8,474 bases of DNA from an uncultured Tidjanibacter sp. (GTDB taxonomy: Bacteria; Bacteroidota; Bacteroidia; Bacteroidales; Rikenellaceae). This document shows, piece by piece, positions 1-6,716 of the stretch. Below the pieces are notes generated by a model. It was not told the origin of the DNA. It saw nothing but the letters and a program-made list of their open reading frames with translations, and made no database searches. The stretch lies in the NCBI GenBank assembly GCA_934663885.1, contig CAKUKW010000081.1:1-8474 (forward strand), read 5' to 3'. A program made the translations under genes and the position numbers. Numbering within the stretch: the stretch's first letter is position 1; each line of letters opens with the position of its first letter.

Positions 1-1679
1 CTGTATATCCAACCGAATTGCTTCAGACAATTTTCGGGATAAAAAAAGGCGATGTATACGATAAGAAGCTTATCGACCAGCGCCTCGGCCTGGGGAAAGA
101 AGAAAACCCTGAAGATCCTACCCAGATAAAATCTATGTACCAGAACCAGGGATACCTTTTTTCTATGGTAGAGCCTACAGAAGTAGTTATAGGTAAAGAT
201 TCTATCGATCTGGACATAAAGATATTTGAAGGTCGACCGTTCACGATCAACAATGTAGATATAACGGGAAATATCAAAACCGACGACGAGGTTATACGCC
301 GCGATATTTATACACGTCCCGGAGAGCTCTACAACAGGGCTTTGATTATGAGAACTGTCAGGGAACTTGCGCAGGGGCAACGATTCGATTATTCGTGGCC
401 TGTGCCAACTCCTATTTCCAATGACCTTGTGGATATCGCATGGCCGATGGTCGAAATGGCCGGAGATAAATTCGACATATCCTTCGGCGTAGGCCAGGGA
501 CAGTTTATCGGGTCGGTGGGTGTGCAACTGACTAACTTCGCCATGCAGGATTTGTTCAAAAAAGGTGCGTGGAAGCCTTATCCTCACGGCAAAAACCAAC
601 AGCTGGCTGTAAGATACCAAACCAACGGTTCGTGGTATTCGGGAGGATCCCTCAGTTTCACGGATCCCTGGCTCGGAGGCAAAAAACCAAACTCGCTTAC
701 GGTTTCCGCATATTACTCCAGGCAGAATGATTCCCGAACATGGCTGGGCTCCACCAGCGACGCAACCTATCACCTTAAAAGTGCAGGATTGGCTATAGGA
801 CTGGGGCGTAGGCTGACTCTTCCCGACCACTACTTCACACTGTATAACGAATTGGGATACCAATATTATGACTTATGGAACTACCCGTATTATTTCCCTA
901 TACATACAGGCAATTCAAATGTCATATCATTTAAGACGGTATTGGCCAGGAACACTACCAACCAATATATTTATCCGAGCAGCGGTACCGATTTCTCACT
1001 AAGCGTGGCCATAACCCCACCCTATTCTCTATTAGACGGAATAAAATACAAGGAGATAGATGAATACAACACTAATTTTGAAATGGGGATTAGCGGCACA
1101 AAGGAGCAGTATGATGCCAATAATGAAAAAAGATACAAATGGGTCGAATATCATAAATGGCTGGCAAAAGTCGCCTGGTATTATCCGCTTACTCCCGACC
1201 AGAAACTGGTATTCATGGCAAAAGCGGAGCTGGGATATCTGGGACATTACAATAAATATAAACTTTCCCCCTACGAAGGATTCAGCGTCGGAGGTGACGG
1301 AATGTCCGGAGGATATTATGTTCCCGGTATGGATCTTATATCATTGCGCGGCTATGACGATGGCGGACTTAATCCGCTAGGCAGCAACGAGAGTGCCAGG
1401 GTATACAATAAATATACGCTCGAATTACGTTATCCTATCATGATGAGCCAGGGCACCGCGGTATGGGGACTGGTATTTGCTGAAGCCGGCAACGGCTATA
1501 TGTCATGGGAGGACTTCAACCCTTTCACGCTAAAACGTTCTTTGGGTGTGGGCGTGAGGTTTTATGTACCTGTTTTCGGATTGATTGGCGTCGACTGGGG
1601 TTATGGTTTCGACAAACAGTACGGCTCCAGTAAACGGAAAGGCGGGAAACTCCACTTTACAATGGGTATGCAGTTCTAA
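1..1679 (+). CDS. bamA: BamA, outer-membrane protein assembly factor (5'-truncated)
   Basis: BamA is the central Omp85-family subunit of the BAM complex, which folds and inserts beta-barrel proteins into the outer membrane. The reading frame is open from base 3 with no start, so the N-terminus (signal peptide and first POTRA domains) lies outside the window; 558 residues remain. Roughly residues 1-77 are a POTRA domain (with NQGYLFSMVEP) and 79-152 the last POTRA (FEGRPFTINNVDITGN). From about residue 155 the protein is a 16-strand-type barrel rich in alternating aromatic residues. The conserved loop-6 motif is present as LRGY (near base 1344), and the protein ends in a beta-signal-like strand finishing in Phe (FTMGMQF), both hallmarks of the family. 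Two ompH/skp genes follow on the same strand after 64 bases, the usual Bacteroidota arrangement. Family assignment is secure; the window shows no promoter for it. Confidence 0.95.
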   Translation, partial: VYPTELLQTIFGIKKGDVYDKKLIDQRLGLGKEENPEDPTQIKSMYQNQGYLFSMVEPTEVVIGKDSIDLDIKIFEGRPFTINNVDITGNIKTDDEVIRRDIYTRPGELYNRALIMRTVRELAQGQRFDYSWPVPTPISNDLVDIAWPMVEMAGDKFDISFGVGQGQFIGSVGVQLTNFAMQDLFKKGAWKPYPHGKNQQLAVRYQTNGSWYSGGSLSFTDPWLGGKKPNSLTVSAYYSRQNDSRTWLGSTSDATYHLKSAGLAIGLGRRLTLPDHYFTLYNELGYQYYDLWNYPYYFPIHTGNSNVISFKTVLARNTTNQYIYPSSGTDFSLSVAITPPYSLLDGIKYKEIDEYNTNFEMGISGTKEQYDANNEKRYKWVEYHKWLAKVAWYYPLTPDQKLVFMAKAELGYLGHYNKYKLSPYEGFSVGGDGMSGGYYVPGMDLISLRGYDDGGLNPLGSNESARVYNKYTLELRYPIMMSQGTAVWGLVFAEAGNGYMSWEDFNPFTLKRSLGVGVRFYVPVFGLIGVDWGYGFDKQYGSSKRKGGKLHFTMGMQF

Positions 1680-1743
1680 AAGAAACGACACTATTAAAAA
1701 CCTATAAACCACGGGGCCTCAACAGCCTCTAAAAAACAGAGTT

Positions 1744-2259
1744 ATGAAAAAATTATTAATTCTATCGGCATTATTGATTTGCGGTGCGGTAAATTCGTTT
1801 GCGCAGAGCTACATGGTAGTAAACACCGAGACCGTTTTCAAAGCCATCCCCGAGTATGCTGCCGCAGTGGAAGAAATAGACAAACTGGCACAGCAATACC
1901 AGAAAAACATAGACGAGGCTTACGAAAAGATCGAGGAAATGTACAACCAGTATATGTATGAAAAAACTTCTCTTTCTTCGGCACAGCAACTGAGCAGGGA
2001 GGAGACTATCCTGAACAATGAGAAAAAAGTACTCGAATATCAGGAAAGTGTGTTCGGCACTGATGGGGTCATAGATAAAAAGACGACCGAGAAGCTCGAT
2101 CCGATCCAGAAAAAGGTAATGGATACCATCACCAAATTCGCCAAGGATAAAGGGTATACACTTGTTCTTGACATAGCGACTAACCCTATGGTCATTTACT
2201 ATTCACCCGAAGCTGACAAAACTAACCAAATTATCGCATTAGTAACTCAAAAACAATAA
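1744..2259 (+). CDS. OmpH/Skp family periplasmic chaperone, first copy
   Basis: Skp/OmpH proteins are small periplasmic chaperones that form trimeric, tentacle-like coiled coils and hold unfolded outer-membrane proteins on their way to BamA. The 171-residue product has a Sec signal peptide (MKKLLILSALLICGAVNSFA, likely cut before Gln21), a short beta segment (YMVVNTETVFKAIPEY) typical of the Skp trimerisation body, a charged and Gln-rich helical stretch of about residues 40-130, and a C-terminal return to the body (KGYTLVLDIATNPMVIYY). Length matches the family. The ATG at 1744 follows an A-rich leader (aaaaaacagagtt) rather than a Shine-Dalgarno sequence, as is common in Bacteroidota. It lies 64 bases after bamA and 11 bases before a second copy, so cotranscription with both is likely. 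The Cys in the hydrophobic segment does not make a convincing lipobox. Confidence 0.92.
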   Translation: MKKLLILSALLICGAVNSFAQSYMVVNTETVFKAIPEYAAAVEEIDKLAQQYQKNIDEAYEKIEEMYNQYMYEKTSLSSAQQLSREETILNNEKKVLEYQESVFGTDGVIDKKTTEKLDPIQKKVMDTITKFAKDKGYTLVLDIATNPMVIYYSPEADKTNQIIALVTQKQ

Positions 2260-2270
2260 TAACTAAAACT

Positions 2271-2786
2271 ATGAAACGTATCATCAAATTCATGCTTATC
2301 AGCGCAGTGCTGATAACCTGCGGTTCCTCGGCGTATGCGCAACAAAAATTCGGCTATCTTAACAGGATGGACATTATGACCGTCCTTGTTGAAAGGGATT
2401 CGGTAATGACCAAGATACAGAAGCTTGAGCAGCAATATATGCAGCAGCTCGAGTACGTGCAGGTCGAATACAATAACAAGTTCGAAGATCTCCAGAAGAA
2501 TTCAGCCAATTACAGCGAAGGCGTAAAACAGATGAAGAACAGGGAGCTTATCGACTTACAGACACGTTTCAATCAATTGCAGCAGATGGCTCAGGAAGAG
2601 ATGGAGTCGACCTACCAGAGCCTTGTAAATCCTATTTCCGATAAACTGAATAATGCTATCAAGAAAATAGGCAACGACGGAGGTTATATGGCGATATTCG
2701 ATACATCGTCCGGCGTTATGCCATTTTATAATGAAAAAACGATGACGGACGTCACCGCCAACGTTAAGAGGGAACTGGGAATATAG
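2271..2786 (+). CDS. OmpH/Skp family periplasmic chaperone, second copy
   Basis: This is a second 171-residue Skp/OmpH-like protein, 11 bases after the first and of the same length but clearly diverged. It has a signal peptide (MKRIIKFMLISAVLITCGSS then AYA, likely cut before Gln24), a body strand FGYLNRMDIM, a long helical region rich in Gln, Glu and Lys (about residues 40-135), and a C-terminal segment GGYMAIFDTSSGVMPFYN matching the body segment of the first copy. The Pro-Glu found after the first strand in copy one (AIPEY) is replaced by VLVERDS. Tandem ompH genes after bamA are common in Bacteroidota; the paralogues may divide client proteins or form mixed trimers, which is inference. 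The gene is the last of its unit, and a strong terminator hairpin begins 12 bases after the stop. Confidence 0.9.
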   Translation: MKRIIKFMLISAVLITCGSSAYAQQKFGYLNRMDIMTVLVERDSVMTKIQKLEQQYMQQLEYVQVEYNNKFEDLQKNSANYSEGVKQMKNRELIDLQTRFNQLQQMAQEEMESTYQSLVNPISDKLNNAIKKIGNDGGYMAIFDTSSGVMPFYNEKTMTDVTANVKRELGI

Positions 2787-2798
2787 TATCCACCTATT

Positions 2799-2840
2799 TA
2801 TAATAAAAGCGGCTGGAATCTACCGGCCGCTTTTATTATA
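2799..2840. terminator. Bidirectional intrinsic terminator between convergent units
   Basis: A perfect 15-base inverted repeat pairs 2799-2813 (TATAATAAAAGCGGC) with 2826-2840 (GCCGCTTTTATTATA). It extends inward by a T-G and two G-C pairs to leave a six-base loop (AATCTA). The GC-rich upper stem flanked by A and T runs gives a U-rich 3' side when read from either strand. It sits 12 bases after the second ompH stop and 37 bases beyond the stop of the converging GNAT gene, so it can end both transcripts. Confidence 0.88.
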
Positions 2841-2877
2841 CGGCCCCCCTATCATGTTACAGCGGTATTATGCTTTA

Positions 2878-3354
2878 TCAAAATCTTGAGAATCCGGCAG
2901 AGGATGATTCGAGTACCATACTGTAGGCGTCGGTCCCATCCCCGTAATAACCGTATTTCATAAGTCGTTTGATAAATCCCTTTTTCTCGTAAAGTCTGAT
3001 TGCGGGGATGTTATCCGTCCTTACTTCAAGGAAGACAGCCCGGAGTTCCTTCTCGGCCGCATAATCCAAAGCCCTGTCAATAAGAAGCCCCGCCACTCCG
3101 CCACCCCTGTAACCTGGTGTTACGGCTATCGAATATATCCTTCCCGTATTGCTCCGCCCGGTTGCCAATAGGGTTATATATCCGACTATATTCCCGTCTG
3201 CTAATGCCACACAGAATAGTCCCTTTGCATTTGAAATAAGATACTCCATCTGCCTGCGTGAAAACGCGTCACGGGAAAAACATCTCTTTTCCAACGACAT
3301 AATCCCATCTATATCGGACTTAACCGCCCCTCGTATGACAATATCCCGCTTCAT
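2878..3354 (-). CDS. GNAT N-acetyltransferase, RimI-like, paired with the RLAN/ATP-grasp ligase
   Basis: A GNAT-fold acetyltransferase of 158 residues, predicted to move an acetyl group from acetyl-CoA to an amine; the substrate is not known. Visible features are an N-terminal segment like that of RimI (SDIDGIMSLEKRCFSRDAF), the core strand and pyrophosphate loop RIYSIAVTPGYRGGGVAGLL with R83-x-x-G86-x-A88 (motif A), and motif B NIPAIRLYEKKGF with Tyr122 at the usual general-acid position. Its ATG overlaps the stop of the preceding ATP-grasp gene in an ATGA (3351-3354), which points to translational coupling and a shared pathway. The similarity to RimI (acetylation of ribosomal protein S18) is at the family level only, and the coupling to an amidoligase argues for a different substrate, perhaps the ligase product. 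The gene ends 37 bases from the shared terminator. Confidence 0.88.
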   Translation of the reverse strand: MKRDIVIRGAVKSDIDGIMSLEKRCFSRDAFSRRQMEYLISNAKGLFCVALADGNIVGYITLLATGRSNTGRIYSIAVTPGYRGGGVAGLLIDRALDYAAEKELRAVFLEVRTDNIPAIRLYEKKGFIKRLMKYGYYGDGTDAYSMVLESSSAGFSRF

Positions 3355-4820
3355 CGTGATTTCAATTCAAGGGAACGGACAAAATAATTTAGTATCCTGT
3401 AATAAAGCTCGTCACCCAATATGGCATCCTCTATACCGTGATCGATGCTCGGGTTGTCATTCACTTCAATTACAACCGCCTGATTGTTTATTACCTTCAG
3501 GTCGACGCCGTAGAGCCCTTTACCTATGAGTGATGACGCCTTAACGGCTGTACGGAGCACATTCTGCGGCACCTGGTACAAAGGTAGGGTATCTACCAGT
3601 CCGGTCTGGGCGCTTCCCTTACCTTCGTGGTTGTAAATCTGCCAGTGCCCTTTGGCCATATAATACTTACATGCATATAAAGCCTCCCCGTTAAGTACTC
3701 CGATACGCCAGTCGAACTCTGTCGGGATATATTCCTGTGCCAGGAGTATGGCAGATTTTTCAAAGAGCGAATCCAACGCCTCTTTAAAATCGGTTTCCCC
3801 GGTTACTTTACGCATACCAACTGAAAAAGAGCCGTCGGGAATCTTAACTATAAACGGCACTCCTATCCGCTCGGCCACATCCTCAAATTTATTTTCATTC
3901 GAGCGGAAGATAAGCCTGGAAGCGGGGATAGAAATCTTTTCCCGCTCCAATAATTCGTTCAGATACACCTTGTTGGTACATCTTATTATGGAAAGAGGAT
4001 CGTCTATAACGACCATATCATTCTGTTTCGACCTCTGGGAAAGATGGAATGTTATATGGTTTAGAGACGTCGTAGAACGGATAAACAAGGCATCGAATTC
4101 CATCAGCCTTACAGAATCCTCTTCAGTGATAAGTTCGGCATGGATATCCATTTTCCGTGCTATTTCCAAAAATTTGTTAAGGGCTTTTTTATTGCTCGGA
4201 GGAAGTTTCTCGCCCGGGTCATGGAAGATTGCCAGATTGTAACGGCAGTGCCGGGGCGAGCGCGGGGTACGCCATATTTTCTTATTGAAGTTGTCCAGCG
4301 ACGCAGCAAAGAAATCCTGCTCCTCCTCCGACAGGCTTTTCAGCGGAATGGCCTGTATTGACTCTATCTGGTTGCGCTGCCGCGTATTCAACGCAACCCT
4401 GAGCAGCGGCGCCGGATAATTATCGAAAATAAACCTCGCTATTCGCTCCAGTCCCTTCTCCTTGCATGTTCCGAAGTAAATATTGAGGTACCATAAAGTG
4501 TTGTCCGGGATATCATTCTTTTGAATCCACTGGTAACATATCTTCTGCAGGGAACTTCCCATACGGATGCCGGTACCCGTGTCGAGCTTGTTTATGATAT
4601 CTACTCCCGGAATAACCCTGTGCCCTCGGGCCTGTGCCAGTAATGAGCAGTAGTATCCTTCCGAATTATAGCTGTAATCCCCGCTCAGATTGATAACCAG
4701 CTTAGGCTCCTTACCGTGCGGTTTGTTTTTAAGGTAATGGGGAACCTTCAGTATACTGTTGGTTTCGTAATACGGCTGCCAGTCTTCGAGACTGTCGAGA
4801 AGTATCAATACACTGTCCAT
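3351..4820 (-). CDS. RimK-like ATP-grasp ligase with RLAN-type N-terminal domain
   Basis: A predicted carboxylate-amine ligase of 489 residues, far longer than classical RimK (about 300). Residues 1 to about 145 match the RLAN domain (RimK-like ATP-grasp N-terminal), with the conserved stretches LVINLSGDYSYNSEGYYCSL (41-60) and LAQARGHRVIPG. A pre-ATP-grasp region lies around 190-270 (NLAIFHDPGEKLPPSN; LMEFDALFIRS). The ATP-grasp domain of about 270-485 keeps the expected nucleotide and Mg sites: Lys326 (FIVKIPDGSFSVG), Glu363 (AQEYIP), Asp440 (YGVDLKV), and Glu452 and Asn454 (VIEVNDNPSI). Such enzymes join an amino acid or peptide to a carboxylate through an acyl-phosphate. The RLAN family has been tied by comparative genomics to peptide or metabolite amidation, but I know of no settled substrate. 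No signal peptide, so cytoplasmic. It overlaps the downstream GNAT gene by 4 bases and has its own likely promoter upstream. It is unlikely to be an S6-modifying RimK. Confidence 0.88.
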   Translation of the reverse strand: MDSVLILLDSLEDWQPYYETNSILKVPHYLKNKPHGKEPKLVINLSGDYSYNSEGYYCSLLAQARGHRVIPGVDIINKLDTGTGIRMGSSLQKICYQWIQKNDIPDNTLWYLNIYFGTCKEKGLERIARFIFDNYPAPLLRVALNTRQRNQIESIQAIPLKSLSEEEQDFFAASLDNFNKKIWRTPRSPRHCRYNLAIFHDPGEKLPPSNKKALNKFLEIARKMDIHAELITEEDSVRLMEFDALFIRSTTSLNHITFHLSQRSKQNDMVVIDDPLSIIRCTNKVYLNELLEREKISIPASRLIFRSNENKFEDVAERIGVPFIVKIPDGSFSVGMRKVTGETDFKEALDSLFEKSAILLAQEYIPTEFDWRIGVLNGEALYACKYYMAKGHWQIYNHEGKGSAQTGLVDTLPLYQVPQNVLRTAVKASSLIGKGLYGVDLKVINNQAVVIEVNDNPSIDHGIEDAILGDELYYRILNYFVRSLELKSR

Positions 4821-4846
4821 GTAGTTTTAGCTGCGTAATATTGCGC

Positions 4847-4876
4847 CAAAGGTAAACAAACTTTGCGCTCGGCAAA
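4847..4876 (-). promoter_or_regulatory. Bacteroides-type promoter for the ATP-grasp/GNAT cassette
   Basis: On the - strand, TACCTTTG (4854-4847) is an exact match to the Bacteroidota -7 consensus TAnnTTTG. A TTTG (4876-4873) lies 18 bases upstream, close to the usual spacing of about 19-21 for the -33 box. Transcription would start roughly 20 bases before the ATG at 4820. This lies in the only sizeable gap (96 bases) in the - strand gene row. The assignment rests on consensus match and position only. Confidence 0.6.
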
Positions 4877-4877
4877 G
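4861..4877. repeat. Short inverted repeat overlapping the promoter
   Basis: CTTTGC (4861-4866) and GCAAAG (4872-4877) form a perfect six-base inverted repeat with a five-base spacer, and the right arm contains the presumed -33 TTTG of the ATP-grasp promoter. It may be an operator half-site pair, or on the - strand a weak hairpin followed by TTTGTTT that could reduce read-through from the elaA-like gene. A repeat this short can arise by chance. Confidence 0.35.
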
Positions 4878-4916
4878 CGAACGATTTATTTGGGAAATAT
4901 AAAAACAACCTTCCTG

Positions 4917-5363
4917 TCAATTTATCTTCAGGAGCATCTTATAATGTGGGATACCTCCGTCCAGATATTCATTCGAAACCACTTCAAAACCGAATTCCGA
5001 ATAATAGCCAGTAAGGTAAGCCTGCGCGGATATCATTATTTCGCCGGCCCCCATCTCCAATTTCATGTAGTCGATGGCAGCTTTCATCATCCTGCGGCTC
5101 AGACCCTTTCGCCGATAGGGCTCCCTCGTCAATACCCGGCCTATCGAGGGCTGCTCATAAACTATTCCCGCCGGTATCATACGAAGATATCCGGCGAGCT
5201 CGCCGGATTCCTCCCCCCACATGTGGACGCATGAAGAGTCTACCCCGTCCAGATCCTCGCAATCGACTCCCTGTTCAAGGAAAAACACTTCCTGGCGGGC
5301 CCTCAGTATATCGTAAAGCTCTTCCAGAGTTAGTTCGGCGAATTTCTTGCTATAAAGGATCAT
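4917..5363 (-). CDS. elaA: ElaA-family GNAT acetyltransferase
   Basis: A 148-residue GNAT-fold protein recognised as ElaA-type from its characteristic opening LYDILRARQEVFFLEQ followed by a DLDGVD acid patch, where many ElaA proteins have CPY before the acidic DGxD. The acetyl-CoA loop region is RVLTREPYRRKGLSRRMM with R84-x-x-G87-x-S89; the third position is Ser where Gly or Ala is usual. The C-terminal part AQAYLTGYYSEFGFEV and DGGIPHYKM is also typical. ElaA proteins are cytoplasmic acyltransferases of largely unknown substrate. The ATG at 5363 lies 21 bases after the tolC-like stop, so it may be read with the efflux genes, and a 96-base gap containing a promoter separates it from the ATP-grasp gene. 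A functional link to either neighbour is not shown by the sequence. Confidence 0.9.
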   Translation of the reverse strand: MILYSKKFAELTLEELYDILRARQEVFFLEQGVDCEDLDGVDSSCVHMWGEESGELAGYLRMIPAGIVYEQPSIGRVLTREPYRRKGLSRRMMKAAIDYMKLEMGAGEIMISAQAYLTGYYSEFGFEVVSNEYLDGGIPHYKMLLKIN

Positions 5364-5384
5364 ATTGACGGCCGTGCATCATAA

Positions 5385-6716
5385 TTATTCGAGCCCTGAC
5401 ACAAAGTCGAAAATATTACCGCTCAGCAGATAGAGCGATATCTCCGACATTTTTATATTATACTCGACAATTGAAAGTCTCTCTTCCGACTCCAGGAGGC
5501 TTAACTGGGCCTCGCGAAGCTGGATACCAGACAACTCATTGAGCCTGTAACGTTCCATCGAGACTTCAAAGTTGCTGCGAGCAACTTCGAGATTTTCACG
5601 CTCTATATCCCAAAGTTTGAGGTTATTGGTGTAGGTTAGCCACAGAGACGACATATCGGACTTGAGGCCAAGCTCCATCTGGTCGATATAAAGCTGCCTG
5701 TTCTCTACCTCTATTTTAGCATTACGCTGCTCCCTGCCCCTGTTGCCGTCGAAAATTGTGATACCGGCCGAGACTCCAAAATTAAACCCGAGCCTGTTGC
5801 TCCTGTCGTAAGAACTGTAATTATCCCAGCTATGTCGGTAACCGTAGCCCGCCGAGGCCCTCAGGTAAGGATAATTACGGCTTCGGGCCCTTTTAAGGTC
5901 TAACTCGGACACTGTTTTGTTCTTTTTTGCGATGAGCAATGAGGTGTTATTCTCGAAAGTGTCTCCGACAAGCCTGTCGCGCTCGAGCAGCACGTTCGGT
6001 ATAATGACGGTGTCGGCTATATTCACAGGACGGGTAACATCTGGCAGGCCCATCATTTCATTCATCTCTATCTGTAACTTCTGCACGGTTTCCATTTGCG
6101 ATATCAGTGATGAGTTATCAGCGTTGAAATCGACCTGCGCCTGCTGGTAATCTATTCCTGAGGAGGCGCCCACATTGAAACTCGCCTCGGTTATCCTCAC
6201 GCGCTCGCTCGAAAGGCGCACGAGGGCTTTGAGGTTATTAAGCCTTACCTGCTGCCTTATAAGTGTGTAATACTCCGCAGCTATCGATGCCATCAGGTCT
6301 TCCACCTCGAGCCGAGTATTCAGTTCTCCTATCGCCGCCAGCTCTTTAAGACGCGAATAATTCGCAGTCGCCGAAAAGCCGTTAAACAATGTCCATCCCA
6401 ACGTCGGCCCTATATCGACGTAATAAGTCTGGTTGTTTGCCGAAGTGGTACCTTCGGGGCCCATATAGTCGTTGTCATAGTAAGTTCCGGTAAAGTTTGC
6501 CCCCAGGTCGAGGGTGGGAAGCTGGCCGGCATTGCCTCGGGTAGCGTTATTGGCGGCAACCTGCTCCTGGTTGCGCGCTATGCGTATTCCGTAATTGTTT
6601 TCCAGGCCTATATCTATACATTCCTGCAATGATAAAGTATTCTGGCCACCAAGAGCGGCAACATTAATCAGTAAAATAGCCAGCAGGGATGCTGTCTTTA
6701 AAATGCGGTTTTTCAT
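5385..6716 (-). CDS. TolC-type outer-membrane efflux channel
   Basis: An outer-membrane efflux protein of 443 residues that would form the trimeric exit duct of the tripartite pump encoded just upstream. It starts with a Sec signal peptide (MKNRILKTASLLAILLINVA, cut near residues 23-25), has no lipobox Cys and so is not a lipidated OprM/NodT form, and then shows the two-fold OEP repeat: repeat one opens with LSLQECIDIGLENNYGIRIA and contains GWTLFNGFSATANYSRLK, repeat two (from about 240) contains AGITIFDGNRGREQRNAK. Long helices fill the rest (for example YRLNELSGIQLREAQLSLL). The length is near the family norm. I chose the ATG at 6716, which forms TGATG with the pump stop; a GTG one codon upstream (6719) is possible but adds only one residue. 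The tight junction implies coupled translation and equal expression with the pump. Confidence 0.93.
   Translation of the reverse strand: MKNRILKTASLLAILLINVAALGGQNTLSLQECIDIGLENNYGIRIARNQEQVAANNATRGNAGQLPTLDLGANFTGTYYDNDYMGPEGTTSANNQTYYVDIGPTLGWTLFNGFSATANYSRLKELAAIGELNTRLEVEDLMASIAAEYYTLIRQQVRLNNLKALVRLSSERVRITEASFNVGASSGIDYQQAQVDFNADNSSLISQMETVQKLQIEMNEMMGLPDVTRPVNIADTVIIPNVLLERDRLVGDTFENNTSLLIAKKNKTVSELDLKRARSRNYPYLRASAGYGYRHSWDNYSSYDRSNRLGFNFGVSAGITIFDGNRGREQRNAKIEVENRQLYIDQMELGLKSDMSSLWLTYTNNLKLWDIERENLEVARSNFEVSMERYRLNELSGIQLREAQLSLLESEERLSIVEYNIKMSEISLYLLSGNIFDFVSGLE

Noticed and set aside
1060..1380. A 106-codon + strand frame within bamA.
   Set aside because: It is an out-of-frame shadow of the barrel coding sequence, with no family resemblance.
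1680..1743. A promoter or regulatory element between bamA and the first ompH gene.
   Set aside because: No TAnnTTTG box or convincing hairpin is present; only a small GCCTC direct repeat, likely chance.
1744..2340. Cys residues in the leader peptides of both OmpH/Skp copies as possible lipoprotein sites.
   Set aside because: LLIC and LITC lack the small residue required just before Cys, and both leaders have good signal-peptidase I sites (SFA-Q and AYA-Q) downstream.
3149..3529. A 126-codon + strand open frame across the GNAT/ATP-grasp junction.
   Set aside because: It is antisense to two well-supported coupled genes and shows no recognisable domain or start context.
3748..4242. A 164-codon open frame on the + strand inside the ATP-grasp gene.
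   Set aside because: It is antisense to a gene with intact ATP-grasp motifs, has Ser/Arg-rich low-sense composition, and matches no family I know.
3351..4820. Naming the ATP-grasp gene rimK and its partner rimI.
   Set aside because: The ligase has a long RLAN-type N-terminal extension absent from true RimK, and the GNAT is coupled to it rather than to ribosomal or tsaB-type genes, so those names would imply functions not supported here.
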